This document shows, one piece after another, positions 33,151 to 41,724 of a DNA stretch of 42,974 nt. This stretch comes from Nitrospirota bacterium (GTDB lineage Bacteria > Nitrospirota > Leptospirillia > Leptospirillales > Leptospirillaceae). The notes below the pieces were generated by a model. That model searched no databases, was not told the origin of the DNA, and worked only from the letters and a program-made list of their open reading frames with translations. Numbering within the stretch: the first letter of the stretch is position 1; the number at the start of each line of letters is the position of its first letter. The position numbers were made by a program, and so were the translations under genes. The stretch covers positions 1 through 42,974 of the forward strand of contig JAJZCZ010000008.1 in the NCBI GenBank assembly GCA_021828805.1, given 5' to 3'.

Positions 33151-34455
33151 ATGGCGCGAGAACGCAAAGATAAAACCGGGACGGGTGAATCGGAGATCGC
33201 CTGTTCATTCTGCGGCAAGAGGCGGGAGGATGTCCGGCGCCTCGTTTCTGGTCCGGGAGTCTACATTTGCGATGAGTGTATCGAGCAGTGCTCGGCTATT
33301 ATCGCCGAGGCCTGGGAGGCTGAGCCGGAAAAGGTGGCGGCCCCCAACCTCATGAAGCCCTCCGAGATCAAGCGGGCTCTCGATCACTACATTATTGGCC
33401 AGGAAAGGGCAAAAAAAATCCTGTCCGTGGCGGTATATAACCACTACAAACGGGCCCGTGCCAACAAGGTTTCAGAAGATGTCGAGCTCCAGAAGGGGAA
33501 TATCATCATGCTGGGTCCCACGGGGACCGGCAAGACCCTGCTGGCCCAGACTCTTGCCCGTATCCTGGATGTGCCCTTTGCGATTGCCGATGCAACAACG
33601 CTCACAGAGGCGGGGTATGTGGGAGAGGATGTGGAAAACATCGTGCTCAAGCTTCTTCAGGCGGCAGATTATGATGTTGAAAAGGCCGAATGGGGGATCA
33701 TCTATATCGACGAAATCGACAAGATCAGCCGCAAGTCTGAAAATCCGTCCATTACCAGAGATGTCTCAGGAGAGGGTGTGCAGCAGGCACTGCTGAAGCT
33801 GGTGGAAGGGACTGTGGCCAATGTTCCGCCCCAGGGGGGACGCAAGCATCCTCACCAGGAGTTCATCCAGGTCGATACCACCAATATTCTGTTTATTTGC
33901 GGTGGAGCCTTTGTGGGCCTTGATGCCATCATTTCCCAGCGTCTGGCACGTAAGACCATGGGCTTTGGAGCCGAGGCGAAGCCGGCTCAGGATCGTGTCC
34001 TGTCGGGCAAGCTTTTTATGGAGGCCCGTCCGGATGATCTTCTCAAGTATGGAATTATTCCCGAGTTCATCGGCCGGTTCCCTGTGATGGCCATTCTTGA
34101 GGATCTTGATGAAGACGCTTTCCTGCAGATCCTGACTCAGCCGAAAAATGCGCTGGTCAAGCAGTTCGAGAAGCTTTTTGCTATCGAGAAAGTGAAGCTG
34201 CGATTCACGGAGGACGCCCTTCGTGCCGTCGCCCATAAGGCCTATACCCAGAAAACGGGCGCCCGCGGTCTGCGGGCAATCCTTGAGGAAGTCATGCTGG
34301 ACCTGATGTACGACATCCCCTCCCTGTCCAACCTCTCCGAGGTTGTGATTACCGAAGGGGCCATTACAGCCAAGGAGACCCCGACCCTGATCTGGGGGGA
34401 GAAAAAAAAGGAGACCGCCGCTTCGGGAGAGGATCCCGGGTCCCTTTCAGCCTGA
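33151..34455 (+). CDS. clpX: ClpX unfoldase subunit
   Basis: A 434-residue AAA+ ATPase that recognises, unfolds and feeds substrates to ClpP. The N-terminal zinc-binding domain has cysteines at 18, 21, 40 and 43 (CSFC and CDEC). GPTGTGKT is the Walker A motif, [10 protein letters not shown] the Walker B; IGF-loop region and the [11 protein letters not shown] sensor-2 box follow. The ATG is preceded by GAGGGGAG. A possible terminator lies shortly after the stop, inside the convergent gene. Confidence 0.97.
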   Translation: MARERKDKTGTGESEIACSFCGKRREDVRRLVSGPGVYICDECIEQCSAIIAEAWEAEPEKVAAPNLMKPSEIKRALDHYIIGQERAKKILSVAVYNHYKRARANKVSEDVELQKGNIIMLGPTGTGKTLLAQTLARILDVPFAIADATTLTEAGYVGEDVENIVLKLLQAADYDVEKAEWGIIYIDEIDKISRKSENPSITRDVSGEGVQQALLKLVEGTVANVPPQGGRKHPHQEFIQVDTTNILFICGGAFVGLDAIISQRLARKTMGFGAEAKPAQDRVLSGKLFMEARPDDLLKYGIIPEFIGRFPVMAILEDLDEDAFLQILTQPKNALVKQFEKLFAIEKVKLRFTEDALRAVAHKAYTQKTGARGLRAILEEVMLDLMYDIPSLSNLSEVVITEGAITAKETPTLIWGEKKKETAASGEDPGSLSA

Positions 34456-34469
34456 GCCAATGGCTATGG

Positions 34470-35105
34470 CTACGGAGTGGTTGCCGGAGAGGGGGGAGGA
34501 GTGCTGCCCCCCTTCTCTTTGCGGCCAAAATGAAAGATGATGTCGGGGAATGTCCCGGACTTTTGGGACATGTGAGCGAATCTGAGGGTAAAGTGTTCAG
34601 GGTTGTTGATAAATCGTGGAAAGACAAGAATCCCTTTCCGGTCATACCCCGGGAAGAGCCGGGCGGATGGAATGTACGTCATTCCGACGAGCTTTTTGGC
34701 GATCCGGATCGGCTTTGCCGACCCCAGAAATCCGTTTGACAGCCCCTCCTCCACCTCATCGGCACTCATTGCCCGATCGACCTTTTTGACTCCCCTTTCA
34801 AGAAAAAAATTCATCGGATCGTAATCGATGTAATCCTGACCCCCATTTTTGATTGTTACGAGAAATGCATTGAACTCTGCGGCGAGCAGGGAGTTGTAAT
34901 AGGGAGAGTTTTTGGGGATGTACGAGATTGTAAAGGTGACGCCGTTCACGGTTTGTGTGGCTGGTACAATGTTGTAGTCCGTATCGATCAGATGGAATCC
35001 TTTAAGGTAGTACATGCTTGTGACGATCCGGTTCCCGATGGAAACGACGATAATGATGAGAATCAGGGTAATGAGCGCGAGGGTATAGTTGAACTTGAAC
35101 TTCAA
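34470..35105 (-). CDS. Membrane-anchored protein of unknown function
   Basis: I do not recognise this protein of 211 residues. It opens with a basic KFKFN stretch and one strongly hydrophobic segment (about residues 8-26), then an extracytoplasmic domain rich in aromatic residues, proline and beta-type alternation, ending in a proline/threonine tail. There is no lipobox and no catalytic motif that I can name. I chose TTG 35105, eight bases after AAGGAAGGA (35114-35122 on the plus strand); ATG 35207 and GTG 35234 would add a basic, proline-rich N-terminus and overlap the divergent gene. Its 3' end converges on clpX. Confidence 0.68.
   Translation of the reverse strand: MKFKFNYTLALITLILIIIVVSIGNRIVTSMYYLKGFHLIDTDYNIVPATQTVNGVTFTISYIPKNSPYYNSLLAAEFNAFLVTIKNGGQDYIDYDPMNFFLERGVKKVDRAMSADEVEEGLSNGFLGSAKPIRIAKKLVGMTYIPSARLFPGYDRKGILVFPRFINNPEHFTLRFAHMSQKSGTFPDIIFHFGRKEKGGSTPPPSPATTP
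34487..34520 (+). terminator. Possible terminator downstream of clpX
   Basis: GAGAGGGGGG (34487-34496) pairs with CCCCCC-T-TCTC (34507-34517, one bulged T) around a 10-base loop, followed by TTT. It lies 32 bases after the clpX stop but inside the 3' end of the minus-strand gene. The T-run is short. Confidence 0.42.
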
Positions 35106-35208
35106 GATGAGCGTCCTTCCTTCTAGGTTTGGAAGATCCGGGAACGAGCCTTTTGTGGATCTTTTTCTGTCGCGCCCGGGAGAGGGGGGGACAGGATCTT
35201 TGTCCATA

Positions 35209-36567
35209 ATGTCCGGGTGGCGGAGGACGGTCACGAACGGCTTCCCGTTTCACCTCATCGGGATGGGAGTGCTATTCGTGCTGCTCCTGTCAGGCTGTGC
35301 CGGAACAGGGAGTCTCCACCCCCACCGGGGAGAGAAGGGGGTCCTGGTTCCACTGGAGGATCCGGAAGGGCTTTTTCCTGACAGCGGCTCGTTGACGCTT
35401 TACCTGGCTGACGCTTACAACTCCCGTCATGATGGAGGACAGGTTGTATTCGGCGCGTCTCTGGAGAAAAAGCTCAGAAAGCTTCAGGGGAACCAGGTGA
35501 CAGAGGTATGCCGGAGCTTCACCTGTTATTCCCATGCCGCCGGGATCTGGAATAAAAAGTTCCTTCTGGAGGCACGAGTCAGAGGCGATAACGACAAGAA
35601 TCATCCGGGGGGGGTGCTTGTCCTGACCCGCTGGTCCGTTTCCCCGCTTTTCCCGAAGACCACGGTTTCTGTTGCCTTTTCTATTGACAGGTCCGCCTCA
35701 CAAGGGCTTGAGCCGGTCATTGACAGGGCGGTGAGTCAGATGATGGTGCGTCTGGGACCCCGCCCCAAGCACGGGGCCGGCACGCCTCTGACCGACGAGA
35801 TTTCGTCTCTTCTGGCCCGGGGAGAAACAGACCGTGCTCTCCGGAAAGGAGAGGAGGCTTTTCTGTCGGGTGCCCCCCATTCTCCCTCCTTTTACTATTC
35901 ATTGTACCGCCTTGAAATGAGCGCTGGCAAACCGAAAATGGCGATGAAGGTCGGGATGGAGGCGATTTCACAGCATAGAGCCTCCTCAAAACTTCTTATG
36001 GGCATGATCCAGGATGCCCGCGATTCGGGGAATTCCGGGAGAGAGAGAAATCTCCTCTTTGAGGGAGTATCCCTTTTCCCCAACGACAAGACGTTCTGGG
36101 CGGGTCTGATTCATCAGGATCTGAGAGAAAATCGCTTTAAAAAGGCCCTGGATACGATTCATCTCTATGAAGAGCGCATTCCTCCCCGGAAAGGCCATCC
36201 GACCTTCCCGACGGAGGAGTATGCGGCCCTCGTGGGAGTTGGCCATGGTGATGAGGCGGATCAATGGCTTCAGCAGATGGTCGAGAAAAACTGGATGGAA
36301 ACTCCTCACCCCTCGCTCCTTCTGGCGCATGCCGTCATTTTTCGTGAGTTGCAGAAGGGGGAGTGGAAAAAGGCGGAGAAAATTGCACGAATCCTGATGG
36401 CAAGAGGCGTTCGTTCGAAAGAGCTCTATCGGGATCGGATGACGGCCCTCGGGGCAATGGGAAACTCGATTGCTGAAGCCCATGTCGGGCGACAGGCCAT
36501 CGCGCGGGGATTCGCCTCCCGGTGGATTCGGGGTCAGGTCGCCTATCTTGCCCAAAAGGGGTACTGA
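35209..36567 (+). CDS. Predicted lipoprotein with helical-repeat-like C-terminal half
   Basis: A 452-residue protein I cannot name. It has a signal peptide with lipobox LLSGC (cysteine 30). The next 170 residues (about 40-205) look beta-rich; from about 210 on, helical pairs with the alternation of alanine, leucine, tyrosine and glycine seen in TPR-like repeats (for example SLLARGETDRALRKGEEAF and ENRFKKALDTIHLYEE) run to the end. This suggests an envelope scaffold or assembly factor. ATG 35209 gives a proper signal peptide; the frame is open upstream to 35089 but the extra residues do not fit. It is divergent from the membrane protein at 34470 and two codons ahead of pgsA. Confidence 0.7.
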   Translation: MSGWRRTVTNGFPFHLIGMGVLFVLLLSGCAGTGSLHPHRGEKGVLVPLEDPEGLFPDSGSLTLYLADAYNSRHDGGQVVFGASLEKKLRKLQGNQVTEVCRSFTCYSHAAGIWNKKFLLEARVRGDNDKNHPGGVLVLTRWSVSPLFPKTTVSVAFSIDRSASQGLEPVIDRAVSQMMVRLGPRPKHGAGTPLTDEISSLLARGETDRALRKGEEAFLSGAPHSPSFYYSLYRLEMSAGKPKMAMKVGMEAISQHRASSKLLMGMIQDARDSGNSGRERNLLFEGVSLFPNDKTFWAGLIHQDLRENRFKKALDTIHLYEERIPPRKGHPTFPTEEYAALVGVGHGDEADQWLQQMVEKNWMETPHPSLLLAHAVIFRELQKGEWKKAEKIARILMARGVRSKELYRDRMTALGAMGNSIAEAHVGRQAIARGFASRWIRGQVAYLAQKGY

Positions 36568-36572
36568 CCCGG

Positions 36573-37118
36573 GTGACGATTCCCAATCTTCTTTCCGTTA
36601 TCAGAATTCTTCTGGCTCCGGTTTTCTTCGGCCTGGTTGCTTACAATCATATGGTCTGGGCTTTCTGGGTTTTTTTCGTGGGTGGACTGACGGATGGCCT
36701 TGACGGTTTTTTTGCGCGGGTTCTGGACCAGCGGAGCGAGCTGGGGACGATCCTTGATCCGGTCGCCGATAAAGTTTTTCTTTCTTTATCTTCCCTGACT
36801 CTCGGCCTGTACGGTATTGTTCCACGATGGGTGGTCATTCTTTTTGTGGCCCGCGATATTGTTCTTGTTTCCGGTGTTGTTTTACTGAAGCTCATCGACT
36901 GTCCGATTCCGGTCCGTCCTCATATACTGGGAAAGATAACGACAGGGTTTCAGGTTTTTTACCTCGGTCTGTCCGCACTTGTTCTTGTGGGCATTATGAT
37001 TCCGGGGATTATTCATTTACTTGAGGCTATGGCAGTCATGATGTCGATCATTTCCGGAGTCTACTATATCCACAAGGGCCTGACCTGGGTCCAGAAGGGC
37101 AAGCATGGAGTCGGTTGA
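36573..37118 (+). CDS. pgsA: CDP-alcohol phosphatidyltransferase (PgsA-like)
   Basis: A 181-residue membrane enzyme of the CDP-alcohol phosphatidyltransferase family with about five membrane segments. The full catalytic motif D-G-x2-A-R-x8-G-x3-D-x3-D is present: D44, G45, A48, R49, G58, D62, D66. It most likely makes phosphatidylglycerophosphate from CDP-diacylglycerol; phosphatidylserine synthase or cardiolipin synthase of the same superfamily are alternatives. GTG 36573 gives the usual MTIPNLLSVIRI opening and lies five bases after the preceding stop. It overlaps the next gene by 14 bases. Confidence 0.9.
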   Translation: MTIPNLLSVIRILLAPVFFGLVAYNHMVWAFWVFFVGGLTDGLDGFFARVLDQRSELGTILDPVADKVFLSLSSLTLGLYGIVPRWVVILFVARDIVLVSGVVLLKLIDCPIPVRPHILGKITTGFQVFYLGLSALVLVGIMIPGIIHLLEAMAVMMSIISGVYYIHKGLTWVQKGKHGVG

Positions 37119-38499
37119 AGAGATTGAAGCCGGGGACGTCTCTCCGGCAAGAACGGATAAGAATGGCCTGACAATCCGTGAGGTTGTCGAGGGAAGTCCG
37201 GCATGGAAGGCGGGAGTGCGTCCGGGAGACAGCCTTCTCTCCCTGAACGGGATGCCCCTTCGTGATCTCATTGATCTTGAATTTTTTCAAGCGGAGGCCC
37301 GCGTCGTGCTCTCTTATCGGCGCGCTGGCGAGTCCTATCAGGCTCGTGTTAAAAAAGACCCCGACCTCTCCCTGGGAATCGTTGTCGATCCCCCTCCCAT
37401 TCGACGCTGTCCGAATGACTGCGCATTCTGCTTTGTTGACCAGATGCCGGCCGGGGCACGCAAAACGCTCTACATTCGGGATGAGGACTACCGCTACAGC
37501 TTTCTTTACGGGAACTTCATCACGCTGACAAACCTCACTGAGAAGGACTACCTGCGGGTTCTTGAGCAGAGACTCTCTCCTCTTTACATTTCCGTGCATG
37601 CCACGGAACCGGCCCTGCGGCGACAGATCTTAAAAAATGACAGGGCTCAGGATATCCTTCCCCTGCTTCGCAGGCTTTGCGAGGGAGGAATCACGTTACA
37701 CACACAAGTCGTTCTCATGCCAGGCATCAATGATGGCGAGGCTCTGGTGAGAACGTGGGAGGATTTGTCGACACTCTATCCCAGAGTGGCGTCCCTGGCC
37801 GTGGTTCCTGTGGGGCTGACCTCCCATCGGGAGGGGCTTCCCCCGGTTCCCTCGATTGATGCGCCGTTTGCAAAAAAGATGATCCGGGAGATTGCCGCCC
37901 TTCAGAAAAAAGGGATGGAGCGGTGGGGCGATCCCTTCGTCTACCCCTCGGATGAGTGGTATGTTCTTGCCAAAACCCCTTTCCCTTCTCTTTCAAGGTA
38001 TGGAGATCTTCCACAGCTTGGAAATGGTGTCGGTCTTGTTCCTCTCTTTCGAAAGCAGTGGCTTTCGGGGATCCGCCGGCTTCAGGGCGACCTCCCCCGG
38101 CCTCTGGCTCTCGTGACGGGACAGGGATTTTTGCCTTACCTGACCGATTTTGTTTCCTCCTGGGGGGAGGGAGCGTCCGGGGCGGCTCGAAAGGTTCAGG
38201 TTCTCGGGGTGGAGAATGTCTCGATGGGGCCGTCGGTGACGGTGGCCGGTCTTATGGGGGCAAAAGATATCATCGCAAGGGTTCTTTCGGCCAGGCTTTC
38301 TCCGGAAACTCTGCTCCTTGTACCTGATATTGCCCTCCGGGAGGGAAGCGAGACCCTGATCGACGATGGGTCGATCACGGAAATTGCTGAATCTACGGGA
38401 CTTGAAACGGTGGCGGTGCCCGCTACCGCCCGCGAGTTTTGTCTATGGCTGGGAGAGACATTTCCGTCGCTGTTAAAAAAACGAGAAAGGATTGCATGA
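37105..38499 (+). CDS. PDZ/radical SAM/DUF512 protein
   Basis: A 464-residue protein of the DUF512 Fe-S oxidoreductase family, function unknown. An N-terminal PDZ-like domain (about 20-85: VVEGSPAWKAGVRPGDSLLSLNG) is followed by a radical SAM-type cluster motif CPNDCAFC with cysteines 102, 106 and 109, a TIM-barrel-like core (YISVHATEP, VVLMPGINDG) and the DUF512 part (PSDEWYVLA, GNGVGLVP, VTGQGFLPYL). The family is present in many anaerobes, cyanobacteria and others, often near der or lipid genes. It overlaps pgsA and, in an ATGA, ispE. Confidence 0.85.
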   Translation: MESVEEIEAGDVSPARTDKNGLTIREVVEGSPAWKAGVRPGDSLLSLNGMPLRDLIDLEFFQAEARVVLSYRRAGESYQARVKKDPDLSLGIVVDPPPIRRCPNDCAFCFVDQMPAGARKTLYIRDEDYRYSFLYGNFITLTNLTEKDYLRVLEQRLSPLYISVHATEPALRRQILKNDRAQDILPLLRRLCEGGITLHTQVVLMPGINDGEALVRTWEDLSTLYPRVASLAVVPVGLTSHREGLPPVPSIDAPFAKKMIREIAALQKKGMERWGDPFVYPSDEWYVLAKTPFPSLSRYGDLPQLGNGVGLVPLFRKQWLSGIRRLQGDLPRPLALVTGQGFLPYLTDFVSSWGEGASGAARKVQVLGVENVSMGPSVTVAGLMGAKDIIARVLSARLSPETLLLVPDIALREGSETLIDDGSITEIAESTGLETVAVPATAREFCLWLGETFPSLLKKRERIA

Positions 38500-39401
38500 A
38501 GACCGGAACCATCTATCTCAGGAGTCCTGCCAAGATCAACCTCTCTCTTCTTATCATCGGTCGTCGGGCGGATGGATTTCATGAGCTCCTCACGGAAATG
38601 GCGATGATCGATCTTTTCGATAACATTAAGCTTGAACGAACCCGGAAAGACGGCGTCCACCTTTCCCTCTCCGGTCGCCTCATTGATGGAGATCCCCAGA
38701 AGAATCTTGTGGTGCGGGCTCTGGAGTCGCTGATGGAGGGTGTCCGGAAAAAAGAGGGAGGTTTTTCGGGGGGATTTGCCGTTGACCTCGAGAAAAACAT
38801 TCCCGTGGGAGCCGGTCTGGGCGGGGGGTCGTCCAATGCAGCGATCGTGCTCTGGGGGGGGAACCGGCTCCTGGGATCCCCGATGACCTTCGAGGAGCTC
38901 GATGCCATCTGCCGGACTCTGGGGTCGGATGTTCCCTTTTTTCTGCGGGGTCCCCGGGCAATGGGAGTGGGACGGGGTGAGAGGCTTGTGCCGCTTCCAC
39001 CGCCCCCTTCCGGATCGGTTCTGCTCTGGAACCCGGGCGTTCCTCTCCCGACCGCCCAAGTTTACAAGGCGTTAGACCCCGCCACCTATTTGGTGCAGGG
39101 AGCCTGCGAATTGACAGAGGAAGAGCGTTCTATTAGAATTGGTAGTCTTTTGGAGTCCGGAAAACTTTTTAACAGCCTTGAGGCTCCGGCTCTTTCGATT
39201 TGTCCGCAAATTGCTGAGGGGATAGCTTTTTTGGAGAAATCCCTGCCTGAAAATGTGCGGATGACGGGCTCAGGGCCAACCGTCTTTGCCCGATGCCACA
39301 GCCGGGAGGAAGGGACGGTCCTCTCTGCCCGGATCGTGGCGGCTCTCGGGGGCTGGGCGGGCGTTTTTAATTTTCTTGATGCTTCTCCCGTGTCTTTTTA
39401 A
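38496..39401 (+). CDS. ispE: 4-diphosphocytidyl-2-C-methyl-D-erythritol kinase
   Basis: A 301-residue GHMP kinase that phosphorylates CDP-ME in the non-mevalonate (MEP) isoprenoid pathway. The GHMP ATP motif NIPVGAGLGGGSSNAA is clear; SPAKINLSLLIIGRRADGFHEL at the start and RMTGSGPTVFARC near the end are family signatures. The ATG overlaps the DUF512 stop and follows AAAGG. Isoprenoid precursors made here feed undecaprenyl phosphate and hopanoids, linking it in purpose to the dcw block and hpnH. It is followed by tRNA-Gln. Confidence 0.95.
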   Translation: MKTGTIYLRSPAKINLSLLIIGRRADGFHELLTEMAMIDLFDNIKLERTRKDGVHLSLSGRLIDGDPQKNLVVRALESLMEGVRKKEGGFSGGFAVDLEKNIPVGAGLGGGSSNAAIVLWGGNRLLGSPMTFEELDAICRTLGSDVPFFLRGPRAMGVGRGERLVPLPPPPSGSVLLWNPGVPLPTAQVYKALDPATYLVQGACELTEEERSIRIGSLLESGKLFNSLEAPALSICPQIAEGIAFLEKSLPENVRMTGSGPTVFARCHSREEGTVLSARIVAALGGWAGVFNFLDASPVSF

Positions 39402-39431
39402 GGGGACCGGAAGAAGCTTTTACTGTGAGAC

Positions 39432-39506
39432 TGGGGCGTCGACAAGCGGCAAGTCACGAGATTTTGGATCTCGCATTCCCAGGTTCGAATCCTGGCGCCC
39501 CAACCA
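39432..39506 (+). tRNA. tRNA-Gln (anticodon TTG)
   Basis: A 75-base cloverleaf: acceptor stem TGGGGCG/CGCCCCA, anticodon stem CGAGA/TCTCG with loop TTTTGGA (anticodon TTG), T arm CCAGG-TTCGAAT-CCTGG, discriminator A and an encoded CCA. It lies 30 bases after ispE and 23 bases before prs, with no promoter or terminator between, so it is probably cut from a longer mRNA. Confidence 0.97.
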
Positions 39507-39529
39507 CAATCCCTGTCGAAGGGGCGTGA

Positions 39530-40501
39530 ATGCCGCCGAGCGGGAGGACGGAATCAGTCGTGAGAGAGATTAAGGTCTTTTCGGGTAATGCTAATATCCC
39601 GCTGGCTCAGGAGATCGTTCGTTATCTCGGAATCCCGTTGTCCACATCGACGGTCTCTTCGTTCTCTGATGGTGAGATTCGAGTCAGGATTGATGAGAAT
39701 GTTCGTGGAAGCGATGTTTTTCTGATCCAGTCCCTCTCCCATCCGGTGAATAATCACCTGATGGAGCTTCTTGTTATGGTCGACGCCATGAAGAGGGCAT
39801 CGTCACAAAGGATCACGGTTGTTCTTCCTTACTATGCCTATGCCCGCCAGGACAGGAAGGATCAGCCGAGGGTTCCTATTACGGCCAAGCTGGTCGCCGA
39901 CCTCATCACGACGGCGGGGGCTTCGAGAATCCTGACGCTGGATCTGCATACCGGACAGTTGCAGGGCTTTTTCAATATTCCGGTCGACCATCTTCACGGG
40001 ACCCCGGTGTTGATCGAGCCCCTTCGTTCGATTGCCAGCAAGGAAAGCATCGTGATCCTCTCTCCCGATGCCGGAGGGGTTGAACGGTCTCGTGTTTTTG
40101 CCAAGCGCCTTCAGGCCCCCCTGGCGATTATCGACAAGAGGCGTGAGGGACCGAATCAGTCCCAGGTGATGAATATCATTGGCGATGTAACAGGCAAGAC
40201 TGCGGTGATTCTCGACGATATGATCGATACGGCAGGGACGATTACGCAGGGAGCCCAGGCAGCCCTTGATGCCGGCGCAAAAAGGGTCGTGGCCGCCGCA
40301 ACGCATCCGGTTCTGTCCGGAAAGGCGATTGAGCGGCTGAATGCTTCCGTTATTGATGAAGTGATCGTCACGAATTCCATCCCCATGATGGGCAAGGACG
40401 AGCAGTGCCGAAAAATTCGGGTTTACTCCATTGCCTCTCTGTTTGGAGAGGCGATCAGGAGAATCCATGATGACGAGTCGGTCAGCTCTCTTTTTATCTG
40501 A
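39530..40501 (+). CDS. prs: Ribose-phosphate pyrophosphokinase
   Basis: A 323-residue enzyme that makes PRPP from ribose 5-phosphate and ATP for nucleotides, histidine and tryptophan. KVFSGNANIPLAQEI opens the conserved part; VVLPYYAYARQDRKD, TLDLHTGQLQGFF, and the PRPP loop DDMIDTAGT are present. ATG 39530 has GAAGGGG six bases upstream; GTG 39560, which starts right at the conserved segment, is possible but its GGGAGGA is twelve bases away. The tRNA-Gln-prs-rplY-pth-ychF order is shared with many bacteria. Confidence 0.96.
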   Translation: MPPSGRTESVVREIKVFSGNANIPLAQEIVRYLGIPLSTSTVSSFSDGEIRVRIDENVRGSDVFLIQSLSHPVNNHLMELLVMVDAMKRASSQRITVVLPYYAYARQDRKDQPRVPITAKLVADLITTAGASRILTLDLHTGQLQGFFNIPVDHLHGTPVLIEPLRSIASKESIVILSPDAGGVERSRVFAKRLQAPLAIIDKRREGPNQSQVMNIIGDVTGKTAVILDDMIDTAGTITQGAQAALDAGAKRVVAAATHPVLSGKAIERLNASVIDEVIVTNSIPMMGKDEQCRKIRVYSIASLFGEAIRRIHDDESVSSLFI

Positions 40502-40505
40502 AGAC

Positions 40506-40528
40506 GGGCCCTGAATATGAATGGGCCC
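40506..40528 (+). repeat. Small stem-loop between prs and rplY
   Basis: GGGCCC at 40506-40511 and again at 40523-40528 can pair around an 11-base loop. It is too short and lacks a T-run for a terminator; it may affect rplY translation or mRNA stability. Confidence 0.35.
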
Positions 40529-40562
40529 CATCGTATTGAACCGTCAAGGCAAGGAGGACTCT

Positions 40563-41138
40563 GTGGAGCATAGCAAGCTGAAAGTTTCGGTGCGTGAGGA
40601 AACGGGCAAGGGTGTTGCCCGGACATTGCGTCGTGGGGGACAGGTTCCCGCGGTGGTTTATGGCGGAGGAAATGTCCAGTCCCTTTCGGCCAACCTCAAG
40701 GATCTGGAGAAGGCAATGCAGGGCCATGCCGGCCGCAATGGCCTCTTTGATCTGGAGATCTCGGGCGGAAAGAAGGGCCGGACTGCACTGACCCTGGTTC
40801 GCGACATCCAGAGAGATCCCATCACCGGGAAGATTCTCCATATCGACTTTCTTGAGGTGTCTGAGAAGGCGAAGATCAAGAATCGCGTTCCTGTCGAGGT
40901 GACCGGAACGACCCCCGAGGGTGTCAAGAAAGGGGGAATTCTTGATATCGTTCATCGGGAGCTCCATGTGGAGTGCCTCTCGTCCCAGATGCCGGATCAC
41001 ATTCAGGTGGATGCTTCGGCGCTCGACATCAATCAGACGCTTCATGTCCGGGAGCTTATCCTTCCCCCCGGCGTGACCGTCGTGGATGATCCTGCGTCTG
41101 TCGTTCTCCATGTTATTCCTCCGAAGGCTGACGCCTAA
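40563..41138 (+). CDS. rplY: Ribosomal protein bL25 (CTC/TL5 long form)
   Basis: A 191-residue ribosomal protein that binds 5S rRNA. The N-terminal L25 domain (ARTLRRGGQVPAVVYGG) is followed by the C-terminal beta domain (VPVEVTGTTPEGVKKGG, ILPPGVTVVDDP), as in CTC of Bacillus and TL5 of Thermus. GTG 40563 has AAGGAGG (40551-40557) five bases upstream, which rules against the longer frame from 40521. It is followed by pth, the usual neighbour. Confidence 0.95.
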   Translation: MEHSKLKVSVREETGKGVARTLRRGGQVPAVVYGGGNVQSLSANLKDLEKAMQGHAGRNGLFDLEISGGKKGRTALTLVRDIQRDPITGKILHIDFLEVSEKAKIKNRVPVEVTGTTPEGVKKGGILDIVHRELHVECLSSQMPDHIQVDASALDINQTLHVRELILPPGVTVVDDPASVVLHVIPPKADA

Positions 41139-41165
41139 CGGGCTGTTTTCAGGAGGGGGTAACGG

Positions 41166-41720
41166 ATGTCCCTGGCTGTGATTGGCCTGGGAAATCCCGG
41201 GAGCGAGTATGAGGGGACCCGGCACAATGCGGGGAAGATCCTTCTCGATCATATATCCGCTCTTTCCGGGATCCCGCTTGAAAAAAAACAGGGAGAGATC
41301 CGTTCCGGGGAAGGACTCTGGTTAGGCGAAAGAATTTTTCTCGTCTTTCCGGAAACCTTCATGAATGTGAGTGGCCGTGTTGTTCCGTGGCTTCGGCTTC
41401 GTGGGGTGGAGTCACCTTCCGACTGGCTGATCCTCTCGGATGATCTTGATACCCCCTTTGGGATGGTTCGCTTTCGTGAGAAGGGGGGAAGCGGAGGGCA
41501 ACGAGGTCTCCGTTCCATTTTGCAGGCGGCCGGATCGGAAGCTGTTGCCCGGGTTAAGTTTGGAATCGGGCGCCCTCTTCAGATCGGAGCAGATATCAGC
41601 CAGTATGTTCTGTCTTCTTTTTCCCGGGAAGAGAGGCTTCGCATTCCGGAGCTTTTGGAGAATGGAGGACAGCTGGTAGAGCGTTGGATTCGGTCGAAAT
41701 CGTTAAAGGCCAAGGGGTGA
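41166..41720 (+). CDS. pth: Peptidyl-tRNA hydrolase
   Basis: A 184-residue hydrolase that releases peptides from stalled peptidyl-tRNA. The catalytic base is H20 in GTRHNAG; N10 in GLGNPG, the FMNVSG asparagine, and DDLDTPFG with the catalytic-site aspartate follow, together with GGSGGQRGLRSI (the usual GGxxGHNGLxS with Q-R for H-N). AGGAGGGGG precedes the ATG by a few bases. It stops four bases before the ychF GTG. Confidence 0.95.
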   Translation: MSLAVIGLGNPGSEYEGTRHNAGKILLDHISALSGIPLEKKQGEIRSGEGLWLGERIFLVFPETFMNVSGRVVPWLRLRGVESPSDWLILSDDLDTPFGMVRFREKGGSGGQRGLRSILQAAGSEAVARVKFGIGRPLQIGADISQYVLSSFSREERLRIPELLENGGQLVERWIRSKSLKAKG

Positions 41721-41724
41721 TGTT

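Noticed and set aside
39376-39404. Possible promoter TTGATG-17-TAAGGG before tRNA-Gln
   Set aside because: The -10 matches only three of six and the site overlaps the end of ispE.
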